Shown in pieces: positions 1 through 6,602 of a stretch of DNA of 7,805 nt. Source of the DNA: Planctomycetaceae bacterium (lineage in GTDB: Bacteria > Planctomycetota > Planctomycetia > Pirellulales > Pirellulaceae); assembly GCA_007695205.1 (NCBI GenBank), contig REEF01000847.1:1-7805 (forward strand), given 5' to 3'. Under the pieces are notes generated by a model. The model searched no databases. It was not told the origin of the DNA and was given only the letters and a program-made list of their open reading frames with translations. The translations under genes were made by a program, and so were the position numbers. Every line of letters starts with the position of its first letter. Position 1 is the stretch's first letter.

Positions 1-54
1 GTACACCGGAAGTACGATCAGAAAAACCGGGATGCTCAGGATGCGGGTGACCAT
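1..54 (-). CDS. N-terminus of a probable membrane or exported protein (3' part outside window)
   Basis: Only 18 codons are visible. Read on the minus strand from the ATG at 54-52 they give MVTRILSIPVFLIVLPVY, a short basic N-terminus followed by a strongly hydrophobic run, as expected for a signal peptide or first transmembrane helix. Most codons end in G or C, which matches the clear genes of the window. No convincing Shine-Dalgarno precedes this ATG, and an overlapping ATG in another frame at 86-84 is also open to the edge, but its peptide (MNEMPIRQIRHGHPHP...) is His/Pro-rich and unconvincing. A TACAAT box at 97-92 could be a -10 element, but no matching -35 is evident. Function is unknown. 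The call rests on hydrophobicity and codon use alone. Confidence 0.35.
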   Translation of the reverse strand, partial: MVTRILSIPVFLIVLPVY

Positions 55-119
55 GGCGGATCTGGCGAATTGGCATCTCGTTCATAGGATGATTGTAACA
101 AAGAAACCGCGAGGGGCAC

Positions 120-296
120 TTATCTCCAGTATCGCTTCTCGACGCTGCGCAGATTCTCGACTTGGCAATCCGGGCCCCGGTCCACGATGTCGCCCAAGGC
201 GATGATCTGGTCGTCCGAGGCCAGCCCCGCCGCCTGCAGCAGATCCTGCAGCTCGTCGAAACAGCCGTGGATATCGCCGATGATCAGGTGCTGCAT
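120..296 (-). pseudogene. Truncated PP2A/ApaH-like metallophosphatase (58 codons)
   Basis: The reading frame starts at the ATG at 296-294, directly preceded in frame by two stop codons, and ends at TAA 122-120. It begins MQHLIIGDIHGCFDELQDLL and continues to ALGDIVDRGPD. This shows the first two metal-binding motifs of the PPP/calcineurin-like phosphoesterase superfamily: GDxHG at residues 7-11 and GDxVDRG at residues 35-41. Intact family members are generally 200 residues or more and next carry a GNHE motif and C-terminal histidines that complete the dinuclear metal site. Here homology seems to stop after GPD (residue 43), followed by an unrelated 15-residue tail (CQVENLRSVEKRYWR) and a stop. 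No GNHE appears in any frame down to the window edge. The fragment therefore should not be a working phosphatase. I infer a deletion or rearrangement near position 167 that joined the gene's 5' end to the upstream region of the next gene. Translation of the fragment cannot be excluded. Confidence 0.75.
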
Positions 297-357
297 GACT
301 CGTGGCTTTCATCAGTGTCCATTAGCTTAGCGCGGCCGGGCCACAACCAAACGGGGT

Positions 358-420
358 CGGGAGTCGTTTTCGGGTGACGACCAACCACAAGGAAGACGTG
401 TTCTTTGAAAACGACTCCCG
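358..420. repeat. 14-bp perfect inverted repeat, 35-nt loop
   Basis: CGGGAGTCGTTTTC at 358-371 is the exact reverse complement of GAAAACGACTCCCG at 407-420. The loop between them is 35 nt. It lies about 60 bp upstream of the truncated phosphatase start, so it could form in that gene's leader or act as a terminator-like barrier. No T-run follows on the minus strand, so a standard intrinsic terminator is unlikely. Its role is unknown; a dispersed REP-like element is the simplest inference. Confidence 0.6.
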
Positions 421-723
421 CCCCCTTTCTGTTTCGAGTTGAAATGCCATGAAACCTGTCGATAGCTGCGCAGATCAGTGTTCGCCTGTTCCGGTCGGCC
501 GTCGGAAGTTGCAGTTCCGGGAGTTGAACCCAGCCGGTCGGCTTGATCATCGCCGACGGACCACGCTCAAGAAAAAGCATCGGCACCGGGCGCCCGGAAT
601 TGGACCGGGATCTTTGCGCAAAAAACGGCGGAGTTCGAGTCGCCCCGCGACGTTCGGTTTGAGTCTGTAGCAAGAGTCTTGGTCTTAGTCCCGCCCGCGT
701 CTCTCTGCCATTGGAGCATCTTC

Positions 724-797
724 GTAGGTTGGGACTCTGTCCCGACCGGCTCGGGTCGGCTCGGGTCGGCTCGGGTCGGGTCGGAGACCCAACCTAC
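724..797. repeat. Palindromic element with internal 10-bp tandem repeats
   Basis: The outer arms GTAGGTTGGG (724-733) and CCCAACCTAC (788-797) are perfect inverted repeats. Imperfect complementarity continues inwards (CTCTGTCCCGACC against GGTCGGGTCGGAGA). In the middle, the 10-bp unit GGCTCGGGTC occurs three times in a row (748-757, 758-767, 768-777), followed by a degenerate partial unit. The structure resembles a dispersed REP- or MITE-like intergenic palindrome whose centre has expanded by slippage. No coding content is evident. Confidence 0.6.
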
Positions 798-1242
798 TTT
801 GGTTGCGGCCGCACGCCACGTCCGGGGCGAAAACACACACAGGGTCGGTGGACGCAACGCGAATTCCCGTCGATCCACCTGAGTCTCTACTCGCAAAAAA
901 GTCTAACTGCCCGACATTCCTGCGGCAAGTCCCTTCGGTCTACGACGATCAGCAAGCCTCGCCGCATCCATGGCCAGACGCCAGACACGGTAATTTGGTT
1001 GACCGCGGCCACGGAAAAAAAGAGGGAAGTCCCGTCAGCACCCAGTGGTGAAGAACGGATTGGTCAAAGTCATCAAACGTGACGGGTGATGGGCAATTGG
1101 GTGACGTGTTTTTGCTGCCCACCGCGTTTTCTGTAAGCTCGAAATCTCGGCGACGCCTTGAGCCCGAGCTGGAGGTTTGGTACTCGTCCGGGACTTCCTC
1201 AAGAACTGTTTTTCGACCATTGCCAAGGATCGGCAAAGAAAT

Positions 1243-1318
1243 CACTGAGCGGAATGGCGCTAGCCACCGTTTCCGTAGCGGCCGGAAAAACGGAGGCTAG
1301 CGCCTTGCCGCTCACGTG
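1243..1318. repeat. Long interrupted hairpin element (about 76 nt)
   Basis: Nested complementary segments cover almost the whole element: CAC 1243-1245 with GTG 1316-1318, TGAGCGG 1246-1252 with CCGCTCA 1308-1314, GGCGCTAGCC 1256-1265 with GGCTAGCGCC 1295-1304, and CCGTTTCCG with CGGAAAAACGG inside (two extra A's bulged). The loop is about TAGCGGC. The boundaries are sharp, and the element directly abuts the T-run side of the terminator of the DIP1984 gene. It looks like a dispersed intergenic hairpin repeat rather than a regulatory leader. Confidence 0.6.
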
Positions 1319-1346
1319 AAAACCCGCCCCCCTGTTGGGCGCGGGT
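1319..1346 (-). terminator. Probable intrinsic terminator of the DIP1984-family gene
   Basis: Read on the minus strand, ACCCGC (1346-1341), one bulged G and CCC (1339-1337) can pair with GGG (1330-1328) and GCGGGT (1327-1322) around the 6-nt loop AACAGG. TTT (1321-1319) follows immediately. It starts 59 nt after the stop codon of the DIP1984-family gene, the position expected for a rho-independent terminator, though the T-run is short. A second hairpin, GGCGGGGTC/GACCCGCGCC at 1359-1338, overlaps it, so only one of the two can form at a time. Confidence 0.5.
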
Positions 1347-1404
1347 CTCTGACCCCGCCGAAACCGCCGATCGAAGGTCTCCAAGGCCATTCTTGTTACG
1401 CTCT

Positions 1405-1860
1405 CTACGCGAATTCCACGTTCCAGTTCGCTTGCTGGATCGTCGCGTTCAGTTCTCGGATCTGCTTCGACAGATCGTCCGACTGCTTCTGCAGCTTGGC
1501 CACGTCGACGGTGGCGACCCACTTGATCTCGCGGGCGTTCCACCGGTCCGGTTCCCGCTTCGTGCCTTCGATCGCTGCATGCAGCAAGGCGTGTTGTTTG
1601 GTCAGGCTATCGCGGGCAGCGATCGCTTCCATCAGTGTCTGGCCGTCGGCAAGCCGGTTCTCCAGATTGGCACGGTTGATCCGGATCACCAGACTCTCGA
1701 TCTGGTCCACCACACCGGCCGCCTCGGTCAGCAGCTCGGCCGGATCCTCGTGCGGCGCGTCGCCCTGCTGGACGATCGCATTCTCTTTGATGCGCTCGTA
1801 CAACGATGCCAGCTTCTGCTTCGCATCCGAACGCAACATCAACGCTTCGGCTAACTTCAT
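1405..1860 (-). CDS. DIP1984 family protein (septicolysin-like)
   Basis: The 151-residue protein begins MKLAEALMLRSDAKQKLASL and ends NATIQQANWNVEFA, both typical of the DIP1984 family, which is often annotated as septicolysin. Characteristic stretches visible are the N-terminal MKLAEAL helix, EDPAELL around residues 39-45, INRANL in the middle, and EIKWVATVDVAKLQKQSDDLSKQIRELNATIQ near the C-terminus. Heptad-like leucines, Glu/Lys richness and the absence of signal peptide or membrane segments suggest a small cytosolic helical or coiled-coil protein. Length matches the family's usual 150 or so residues. Its molecular function is not established; the cytolysin-like name should not be taken as evidence of toxin activity. 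I chose the ATG at 1860 because family members start MKLAEAL and GAAGGG lies 6 nt upstream; the ATG at 1866 (adding MT) would have GGG directly against it. Apparently monocistronic, ending at a likely terminator at 1346-1319. Confidence 0.85.
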   Translation of the reverse strand: MKLAEALMLRSDAKQKLASLYERIKENAIVQQGDAPHEDPAELLTEAAGVVDQIESLVIRINRANLENRLADGQTLMEAIAARDSLTKQHALLHAAIEGTKREPDRWNAREIKWVATVDVAKLQKQSDDLSKQIRELNATIQQANWNVEFA

Positions 1861-1866
1861 GGTCAT

Positions 1867-1872
1867 CCCTTC
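1867..1872 (-). promoter_or_regulatory. Ribosome binding site deciding the DIP1984 start
   Basis: On the minus strand GAAGGG (1872-1867) sits 6 nt before the ATG at 1860-1858 but directly adjacent to the ATG at 1866-1864. The spacing favours the second ATG as the translation start, although a weaker upstream GAAG could serve the first. Confidence 0.45.
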
Positions 1873-1989
1873 TTCAAGCTCTCGATGGTTCCGCTGCCTC
1901 TCCAGTTGTCATCACCACCGCGTATGACAGAAGTGACAAGCACCGGTCCCGAAAGGTTCGCGGTTGGGCTCGGCGAGGAAAGCTTCTCA

Positions 1990-2071
1990 GGGCAAGCGAA
2001 TTTGGGGCAAAGGAATGTACGATCGTTTGATTCTCACGCGTTTCATTCCCTTGCCCGCAATTCGCTTGCCC
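1990..2071. repeat. 28-nt inverted-repeat element, copy 1
   Basis: The left arm at 1990-2017 (begins GGGCAAGCGAATTTGGGG) and right arm at 2044-2071 (ends CGCAATTCGCTTGCCC) are 28 nt each and complementary apart from four positions, with a 26-nt unique spacer between them. It lies 32 bp beyond the stop codon of the giant gene, so its transcript could fold into a strong hairpin at the 3' end of that mRNA, though no T-run follows. Both arms are identical, base for base, to those of the copy at 6671-6767, in the same orientation. Confidence 0.8.
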
Positions 2072-2103
2072 CACGCTTGAAAGCATCTCTCACTGGATTG
2101 GCA

Positions 2104-5100
2104 CTAGGCGAGTATGTCCTCGAGCCGATTCGGCAACATTTCGTCCCATAGATCTGTGAAGGGGGTTTCGTCTGCGGCGGTCGTGAACTGTCGATCGGTG
2201 GCATTTGGCCCGGGTTGGGGGTGGGCGCGGTCGATGGGCATGGTGCTCGGATCACGGGCTGGTGACGGATAGCCGGTGGCGAAGACCGCGTCGCGCGTGA
2301 CAATATCGGCGGGATCAGGGACCGTAGCGGGAGTGATGGGATTCGCGCTTGGCCATGGGTTGTCTGAGGTCCAAATATCATGTCGCAAACCGGTGGCGAC
2401 CGCAGCTTCGCCTTCGGCCGCGATGACGGTGTCCCTGGTGCGGGCGTTGATATGGTTGATCACCCATAAGACGTCTTGCGGGGCGACTCGATTGTCGCCC
2501 GTCACGTCGTAGTACGGGGGTCCGGCCGCCACGTCGCTGGGGACTTCCGTGCTGCCGAACTGGTTGATGTGATTGATTATCATCAATACGTCCAGCGGGG
2601 TGACGGTGCCGTTGCCGTCAACGTCGCCCGGCAGCACGGGGTTGTGCCAGGGACGGTGCACGGCCAAGACCTGGAAGAACGCTCGATAGTCGCCGCCGGG
2701 AATCCCGTCGCCGGACGGGCTGAATTGCCAATGCGAAGCGAGCGTGTTGCCTTGGACATGGGAATCGAGGTATTCGCCATCCAGGGCCAGACCCATTGGA
2801 CTGACGATCCCGCCGGTGCCTCCGTCCAGTTCCAGGAGATAGTAGCCGGGAACCAACGGGACCTGCGGCTGGAAGGTGGCCCGGTTGTGCACCGGGTCCC
2901 AGGCGATGATGCCGTCGGCGTCCGGGACGAGTACATCGGTTTCGTTGAAAAAGGTGGGGTCGGGCGAGTAACGCAATCGGATGGTATCGGTCCGCAGCGA
3001 CGCCGGGTCGATCGGGGAACTGAAGGTGATGTCCAGCCGATCCACAATCGTGCTGAGCGCAGCACCCGGTTGCACGTTCAACGCGACCACGTTCGGAGGC
3101 CGGTAGACCTGGCCGGGTTGGACGGACTCGTGAATGGTCTCCCAGAGCAAGATCATGTCGTTCGCGCCTCCGCCCTCTTCGTACTGAATCCGCACGCGAT
3201 GGGTTCCCGCCGGCAACTGCGGCGACCAAGGACCGGTCGTGGTCCACTGGCCGTGGCCCCAGTTGTTGTCGACCAACTCGGAAGGATCGAACTGTCCGTC
3301 GCCGTTGATATCGATCCACATCCGGCTGCCGTCGTCGCTGCGCGTGGCCAGCCGCGTCCCGGATACGGGGATCGTGATGTACCCGTCCCACTGGACGGAG
3401 AATTCATCCCAGTTCGCATCGGACGGACCGCCGGTGATCCCCACCTCGTCCCGACTGCCCCACGTCGCGGTGACGAAATCCAGCTTCGTGTCGACCCGCG
3501 TACCGGCGACCGGATGCGTCTGCCGCCAATCCACTGGCGCCGGTTCGTCACGGAGGCTGCGGTTGAAGTAGCTTCCGATCAAGCCGGGGGGACCGTCCGG
3601 GGTTTGCGAGAGGAATTCGCCCGGCACAACGCTCATGCTCCTTGTCAGCCCCACAGCAACCGTCTCCTGAACCGGTATCGGACGGCCCACCGCGTCCCGG
3701 ATCGAGCCCTCCAGACGATACTGGCCCACCGCCAATCGGCCGCGCGTATGGACCAGCAACTGGGGCGCGACGGTGTTCGGGATACTGTCGTAGGCTACAT
3801 CGACCAGATGGTAGGTATCGTCCACCGTATCGAACAGGCCGTCAGGCCCGGTGCCGCGCAGCGCCAACTGGGCCGTCGCGTCGCTCAATGCATCGATCGC
3901 CTGGCTGAATTCGAGCCTGATCCGGTCGCGGTTGGCGTAGTTCTGCTGGTAGTGAGCCGAGGTGACCCGGGCTGGCGGTGGAGCGTCGGCAACGACCGAG
4001 AAACGAGTCACGAAGTCGCCGCCCGGCATTCCGTCTCCAGAGAGGTCCGGCCAGAGCAGCATCCCCTGCGTCTCGCCGTCCAGCGGCGTGCCGAGCGGGT
4101 TTCGGATGCCGTCGGAACCGCTGCGGAACGTCACGGTGTAATCGTCGAGCGGCAACGGGGCATCGGCCTGCCAGACCAACGTGCTGTACAACGGATCGAA
4201 GGACGCGGTGCCTGCGAGCGGTCCCGAATCGGCGCCGAGGATCTCGATATTTTCAGCGGTGAGCGTGGCCGGATCGAGCTGGCTGTCGAACCAGAAGATC
4301 AGTTGCCGGGTCGATTCGATTTCGGCACCTCCGTCGGGCCAGGAAGCATACACCCGCGGCCCGTCGGGGTTCCACGCGCGCTGGGGAGTGACCTTGAAGC
4401 GGTACGGCCCGAACGTGCCGCGTGCGGCGCTCAGTTCCAGATAATAGGTCCCGGCCTGCGGAAACTGGTAGATCAGGTACGGGTCCACCGAAGCGATCCC
4501 CGTCTGGCCGTCCACGCCGCTGTCCGATCGGGCCAGTTCCTGCCCCGAGGCGTCCAGGATGCGCAGCACGGCGTCCAACGGATACTGGAACTCGGCGGAA
4601 TCCACGTCCAAAGCAAACTTTTCTGCCGCAGCCACATCCAACCGGTAGATGTCCACGTCGTCCGGACCGTCGATGCGCCCGTGAACTACTACCCGGTCGT
4701 TGCGGGGATCGCCGTCAGCACTCATTTCGGCCAGCCAAGCGGTCAGATCCTGTGCGGTGTCCAGCGTTCCGTTGGGCTCCGATTCGTTGCCGATCCGGCC
4801 CGCCTGCGTGACCCAATCCAGAAAATCCCGCTCGCGATAGACGTACCGGCTGGGCAGTCCGTCGGCACCGCCTTCGGCGAATGCCTGCCGGACCGGAAAG
4901 AGTTGCCCGCCGCCCGCCATGAAGCCGCGGACGTGCCGTATGTGAGGCAGGTATCCCGTGGCATGACCGGTTTCGTGCTTGATGACTCCAAACGCCCAAT
5001 CGACGTCGACCACGCGGCTCCATTTTTCCTGGTCCCAGACCTTGTTGATCGCCGTCCCGGATACCCGCCGGTTGCCTTGCATACCTGCACCCAACCCGCC

Positions 5101-6489
5101 CCAACCCATCTCCGGAAAAGTACCGACCGCGACGGTCACGAATTCGCTTCCCGCCGCAGGAGGCGTCAGGGTCATGTCGATATCGAAAACGCCGTAAGTG
5201 CTGTGGAATCCGGCCATGATCTGCGGGATGACGTCCGGCCGGTCGTAAGATCCCGCGTCGTAGCCCCAGTAAGTACCCATGCCCGTGAAATCGAAATAGT
5301 ACAGCGGTACGTCGCGCTGCTGGGGGAATCGGCCGATGCTCGATGCGGTCACGCTGTATCCGCCAAGCCCCAGCGGTGTCCGGGCGCTGACCATCAGGAT
5401 GTAAGGCCCCGATCCGATCTGGGCGACCGTAGTCTGCAGACTACCGGTGTTCGAGTAGACCAGCATCTGACCGAACTCGTTGTAGAGCCCGATCGTGCGG
5501 TCCTGTATACCAAGCCCGCCCGACGAACCGTCCAAGCCGAATCGGTAGATCTCCCCGGCGGTCAAATCGACGCGGAACAAGTCCACCTCGTCCATGGCTG
5601 ACAACGTACCCGCGGCCCTGACCGATCCCGCACTCGTCATCGGCTCCATCGACACTGCCCGTGGGAGCCAAGCCCCCGAGCTGTCTTCGAGGACGCCCTG
5701 CGAGCCGACCACCAGGCTGCCGTAGTACTCGCCGGTAACCGTTCCGTGACTGTTGTCAGCCGCGATCGACAGCCCGTACGTCCCCGCCACCGGCGTCCGG
5801 GCCGCCAGGCCGTTGCCGTCCAACCCCGAAGCCAGCAATTGCCCGTCCGGATCGTACAACCGCACCGCCGGATTGCCCGCGGGCAGGTTCGCCAGCTTCA
5901 CCGCCACCACCTGGTCCGCCTTGGCCGTGAATCGGAAATAGTCAACGTCGGCAGGGCTGCTCAGGCTGCCACCGAACTGAGCCGGAGTTTGCAGTTGCAG
6001 GCCGCTGGCGAAATCGTCGTTCGGCTCGACCTCCATCGTGCCCACGAAGGGCGATTCGTTCAGCGAGATGTTGTAATCGCCCAGGAACACCCGCTGCTCA
6101 TGGGCACTACTGACCCGCACCTGATAGTCGCCGCTGGCCGGTACCATGACCTGGAACCGGCGCCCATCGTAGCTGCCCGTCAGGAATTCCGCCGCGGCGT
6201 TGAGCAGTTCCACCGCCGGCGCTTGTTGCCGGTCGGGAGTACTTCCCGAAAGGGGATTGATGGTCAAAGTCCGGCCGCCCGTCAACGAAACGCTCGTCTC
6301 GTGCACATCGTCATGCGTCGAGATCGTTCCGCTCAGCAGATCAGGAAGCACCCCCAGTGCGTCCAGCAACATACGCGACTCCAGCCGCTCGCATCCCAAC
6401 CGACGCCGTGATCGGCCCCCACGTCCCGGCTTCGACCGCTTCCGCCTTCGCCGACGAGAAGGCTCCAACACGGTAAACAATGGACTCAT
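2104..6489 (-). CDS. Giant extracellular multidomain protein: metzincin-like metallopeptidase, PPC, Big_5-like, PA14 and dockerin domains
   Basis: This 1461-residue protein is probably exported and cell-surface or secreted. In order it shows: Arg/Lys-rich residues 11-30; an LEPR-XLL-type motif (LGCERLESRMLLDA, 31-44); a PPC-like domain (152-245, with EPND); a second PPC-like stretch (about 277-385); a metallopeptidase-like domain (about 394-560) with YYFDFTG, GVFDIDMT, the zinc motif HETGHATGYLPH (505-516, E506 as catalytic base) and a candidate Met-turn FMAGGG (523-528); a third PPC domain (570-703, with EPNG); Ig-like Big_5-type modules (708-835, 836-950, 1132-1278); PA14 (966-1118); two dockerin type I repeats (1288-1349); and a Pro-rich tail ending LWDEMLPNRLEDILA. 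The first and third Ig modules share LDGE and SGDG(M/I)PGGD and look duplicated. The start is fixed by AGGGAG 8 nt upstream. No classical hydrophobic signal peptide is visible; this is common for LEPR-XLL proteins. Substrate unknown. The third zinc ligand position is unusual. Confidence 0.92.
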   Translation of the reverse strand: MSPLFTVLEPSRRRRRKRSKPGRGGRSRRRLGCERLESRMLLDALGVLPDLLSGTISTHDDVHETSVSLTGGRTLTINPLSGSTPDRQQAPAVELLNAAAEFLTGSYDGRRFQVMVPASGDYQVRVSSAHEQRVFLGDYNISLNESPFVGTMEVEPNDDFASGLQLQTPAQFGGSLSSPADVDYFRFTAKADQVVAVKLANLPAGNPAVRLYDPDGQLLASGLDGNGLAARTPVAGTYGLSIAADNSHGTVTGEYYGSLVVGSQGVLEDSSGAWLPRAVSMEPMTSAGSVRAAGTLSAMDEVDLFRVDLTAGEIYRFGLDGSSGGLGIQDRTIGLYNEFGQMLVYSNTGSLQTTVAQIGSGPYILMVSARTPLGLGGYSVTASSIGRFPQQRDVPLYYFDFTGMGTYWGYDAGSYDRPDVIPQIMAGFHSTYGVFDIDMTLTPPAAGSEFVTVAVGTFPEMGWGGLGAGMQGNRRVSGTAINKVWDQEKWSRVVDVDWAFGVIKHETGHATGYLPHIRHVRGFMAGGGQLFPVRQAFAEGGADGLPSRYVYRERDFLDWVTQAGRIGNESEPNGTLDTAQDLTAWLAEMSADGDPRNDRVVVHGRIDGPDDVDIYRLDVAAAEKFALDVDSAEFQYPLDAVLRILDASGQELARSDSGVDGQTGIASVDPYLIYQFPQAGTYYLELSAARGTFGPYRFKVTPQRAWNPDGPRVYASWPDGGAEIESTRQLIFWFDSQLDPATLTAENIEILGADSGPLAGTASFDPLYSTLVWQADAPLPLDDYTVTFRSGSDGIRNPLGTPLDGETQGMLLWPDLSGDGMPGGDFVTRFSVVADAPPPARVTSAHYQQNYANRDRIRLEFSQAIDALSDATAQLALRGTGPDGLFDTVDDTYHLVDVAYDSIPNTVAPQLLVHTRGRLAVGQYRLEGSIRDAVGRPIPVQETVAVGLTRSMSVVPGEFLSQTPDGPPGLIGSYFNRSLRDEPAPVDWRQTHPVAGTRVDTKLDFVTATWGSRDEVGITGGPSDANWDEFSVQWDGYITIPVSGTRLATRSDDGSRMWIDINGDGQFDPSELVDNNWGHGQWTTTGPWSPQLPAGTHRVRIQYEEGGGANDMILLWETIHESVQPGQVYRPPNVVALNVQPGAALSTIVDRLDITFSSPIDPASLRTDTIRLRYSPDPTFFNETDVLVPDADGIIAWDPVHNRATFQPQVPLVPGYYLLELDGGTGGIVSPMGLALDGEYLDSHVQGNTLASHWQFSPSGDGIPGGDYRAFFQVLAVHRPWHNPVLPGDVDGNGTVTPLDVLMIINHINQFGSTEVPSDVAAGPPYYDVTGDNRVAPQDVLWVINHINARTRDTVIAAEGEAAVATGLRHDIWTSDNPWPSANPITPATVPDPADIVTRDAVFATGYPSPARDPSTMPIDRAHPQPGPNATDRQFTTAADETPFTDLWDEMLPNRLEDILA
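2443..2628 (-). other. Dockerin type I repeat pair (within the giant CDS)
   Basis: Residues 1288-1349. Two calcium loops of 12 residues each are seen: D1289-V-D1291-G-N1293-G...D1300, followed by helix VLMIINHIN, and D1328-V-T1330-G-D1332...D1339, followed by VLWVINHIN. The first loop has all side-chain ligands at positions 1, 3, 5 and 12; the second has Thr at position 3, so may bind calcium more weakly. In cellulosomes dockerins bind cohesins; in planctomycetes the partner is generally not known. Confidence 0.85.
3136..3594 (-). other. PA14 domain with EF-hand-like loop (within the giant CDS)
   Basis: Residues 966-1118, from GLIGSYFN to MILLWE. The family landmarks are present: GSYFN start, a VQWDGYITIP strand, TRSDDGSRMWID, LVDNNWG and AGTHRVRIQYEEGGG. 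PA14 domains commonly bind carbohydrate or occur in toxins, adhesins and glycosidases. Between WID and LVDNNW lies D-I-N-G-D-G-Q-F-D-P-S-E (1060-1071), which fits the 12-residue EF-hand calcium pattern. Confidence 0.8.
4932..4977 (-). other. Predicted zinc-binding active site of the metallopeptidase (within the giant CDS)
   Basis: Residues 505-519, HETGHATGYLPHIRH. H505 and H509 with E506 form the HExxH core and G512 matches the conserved metzincin glycine. The third histidine is at the 12th position (H516) instead of the 11th, which is P515; a further H519 follows. A Met-turn candidate, M524, lies 15 residues after H509. Confidence 0.65.
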
Positions 6490-6497
6490 GATGGGAT

Positions 6498-6503
6498 CTC
6501 CCT
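6498..6503 (-). promoter_or_regulatory. Shine-Dalgarno of the giant gene
   Basis: AGGGAG on the minus strand (6503-6498), 8 nt from the ATG at 6489-6487. It supports this start. Confidence 0.65.
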
Positions 6504-6602
6504 GTACAGATTGACGATGTTCGCAAACCCCGCTGGCCCCGACGCCAAGCTTCCGCTACCTGTCTACTCGAAAAGCGTTTGAATTACCCGACATACCAAC
6601 CC

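Larger units (their letters stand above)
297..1404. other. 1.1-kb intergenic region without a convincing gene
   Basis: This stretch holds several open frames of 60-130 codons on both strands, but none shows a recognisable domain, a good ribosome binding site or the codon pattern of the neighbouring genes. What it does hold is structure: a 14-bp inverted repeat at 358-420, a palindrome enclosing 10-bp tandem repeats at 724-797, a long hairpin at 1243-1318, and two overlapping GC hairpins at 1319-1359 just downstream of the DIP1984 gene. The parts at about 430-720 and 800-1240 show nothing I can name; decayed gene remnants are possible. Confidence 0.6.

Noticed and set aside
625..655. T-arm-like GGAGTTCGAGTCGCC suggesting a tRNA
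   Set aside because: The flanking bases do not form a proper T stem, and no acceptor, D or anticodon arm is found.
284..673. 129-codon minus-strand frame upstream of the phosphatase fragment
   Set aside because: No recognisable domain, no good ribosome binding site; it overlaps the phosphatase start and runs through both arms of an inverted repeat.
748..777. Short direct repeats as a CRISPR array
   Set aside because: The 10-bp units are directly contiguous, with no spacers and no cas genes.
949..1245. 98-codon minus-strand frame in the spacer
   Set aside because: No family resemblance, atypical composition and competing frames of similar length; a decayed remnant cannot be excluded but is not supported.
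1316..1927. 203-codon plus-strand frame, Ser/Arg/Cys-rich
   Set aside because: Antisense shadow of the DIP1984-family gene.
2476..5601. 1041-codon open frame on the plus strand
   Set aside because: It is antisense to the giant gene in the codon-aligned register, where a plus-strand stop needs a TTA, CTA or TCA codon in the real gene; these are rare in GC-rich genes. Its translation has no domain and is Arg/Val/Gly-rich, as expected of a shadow.
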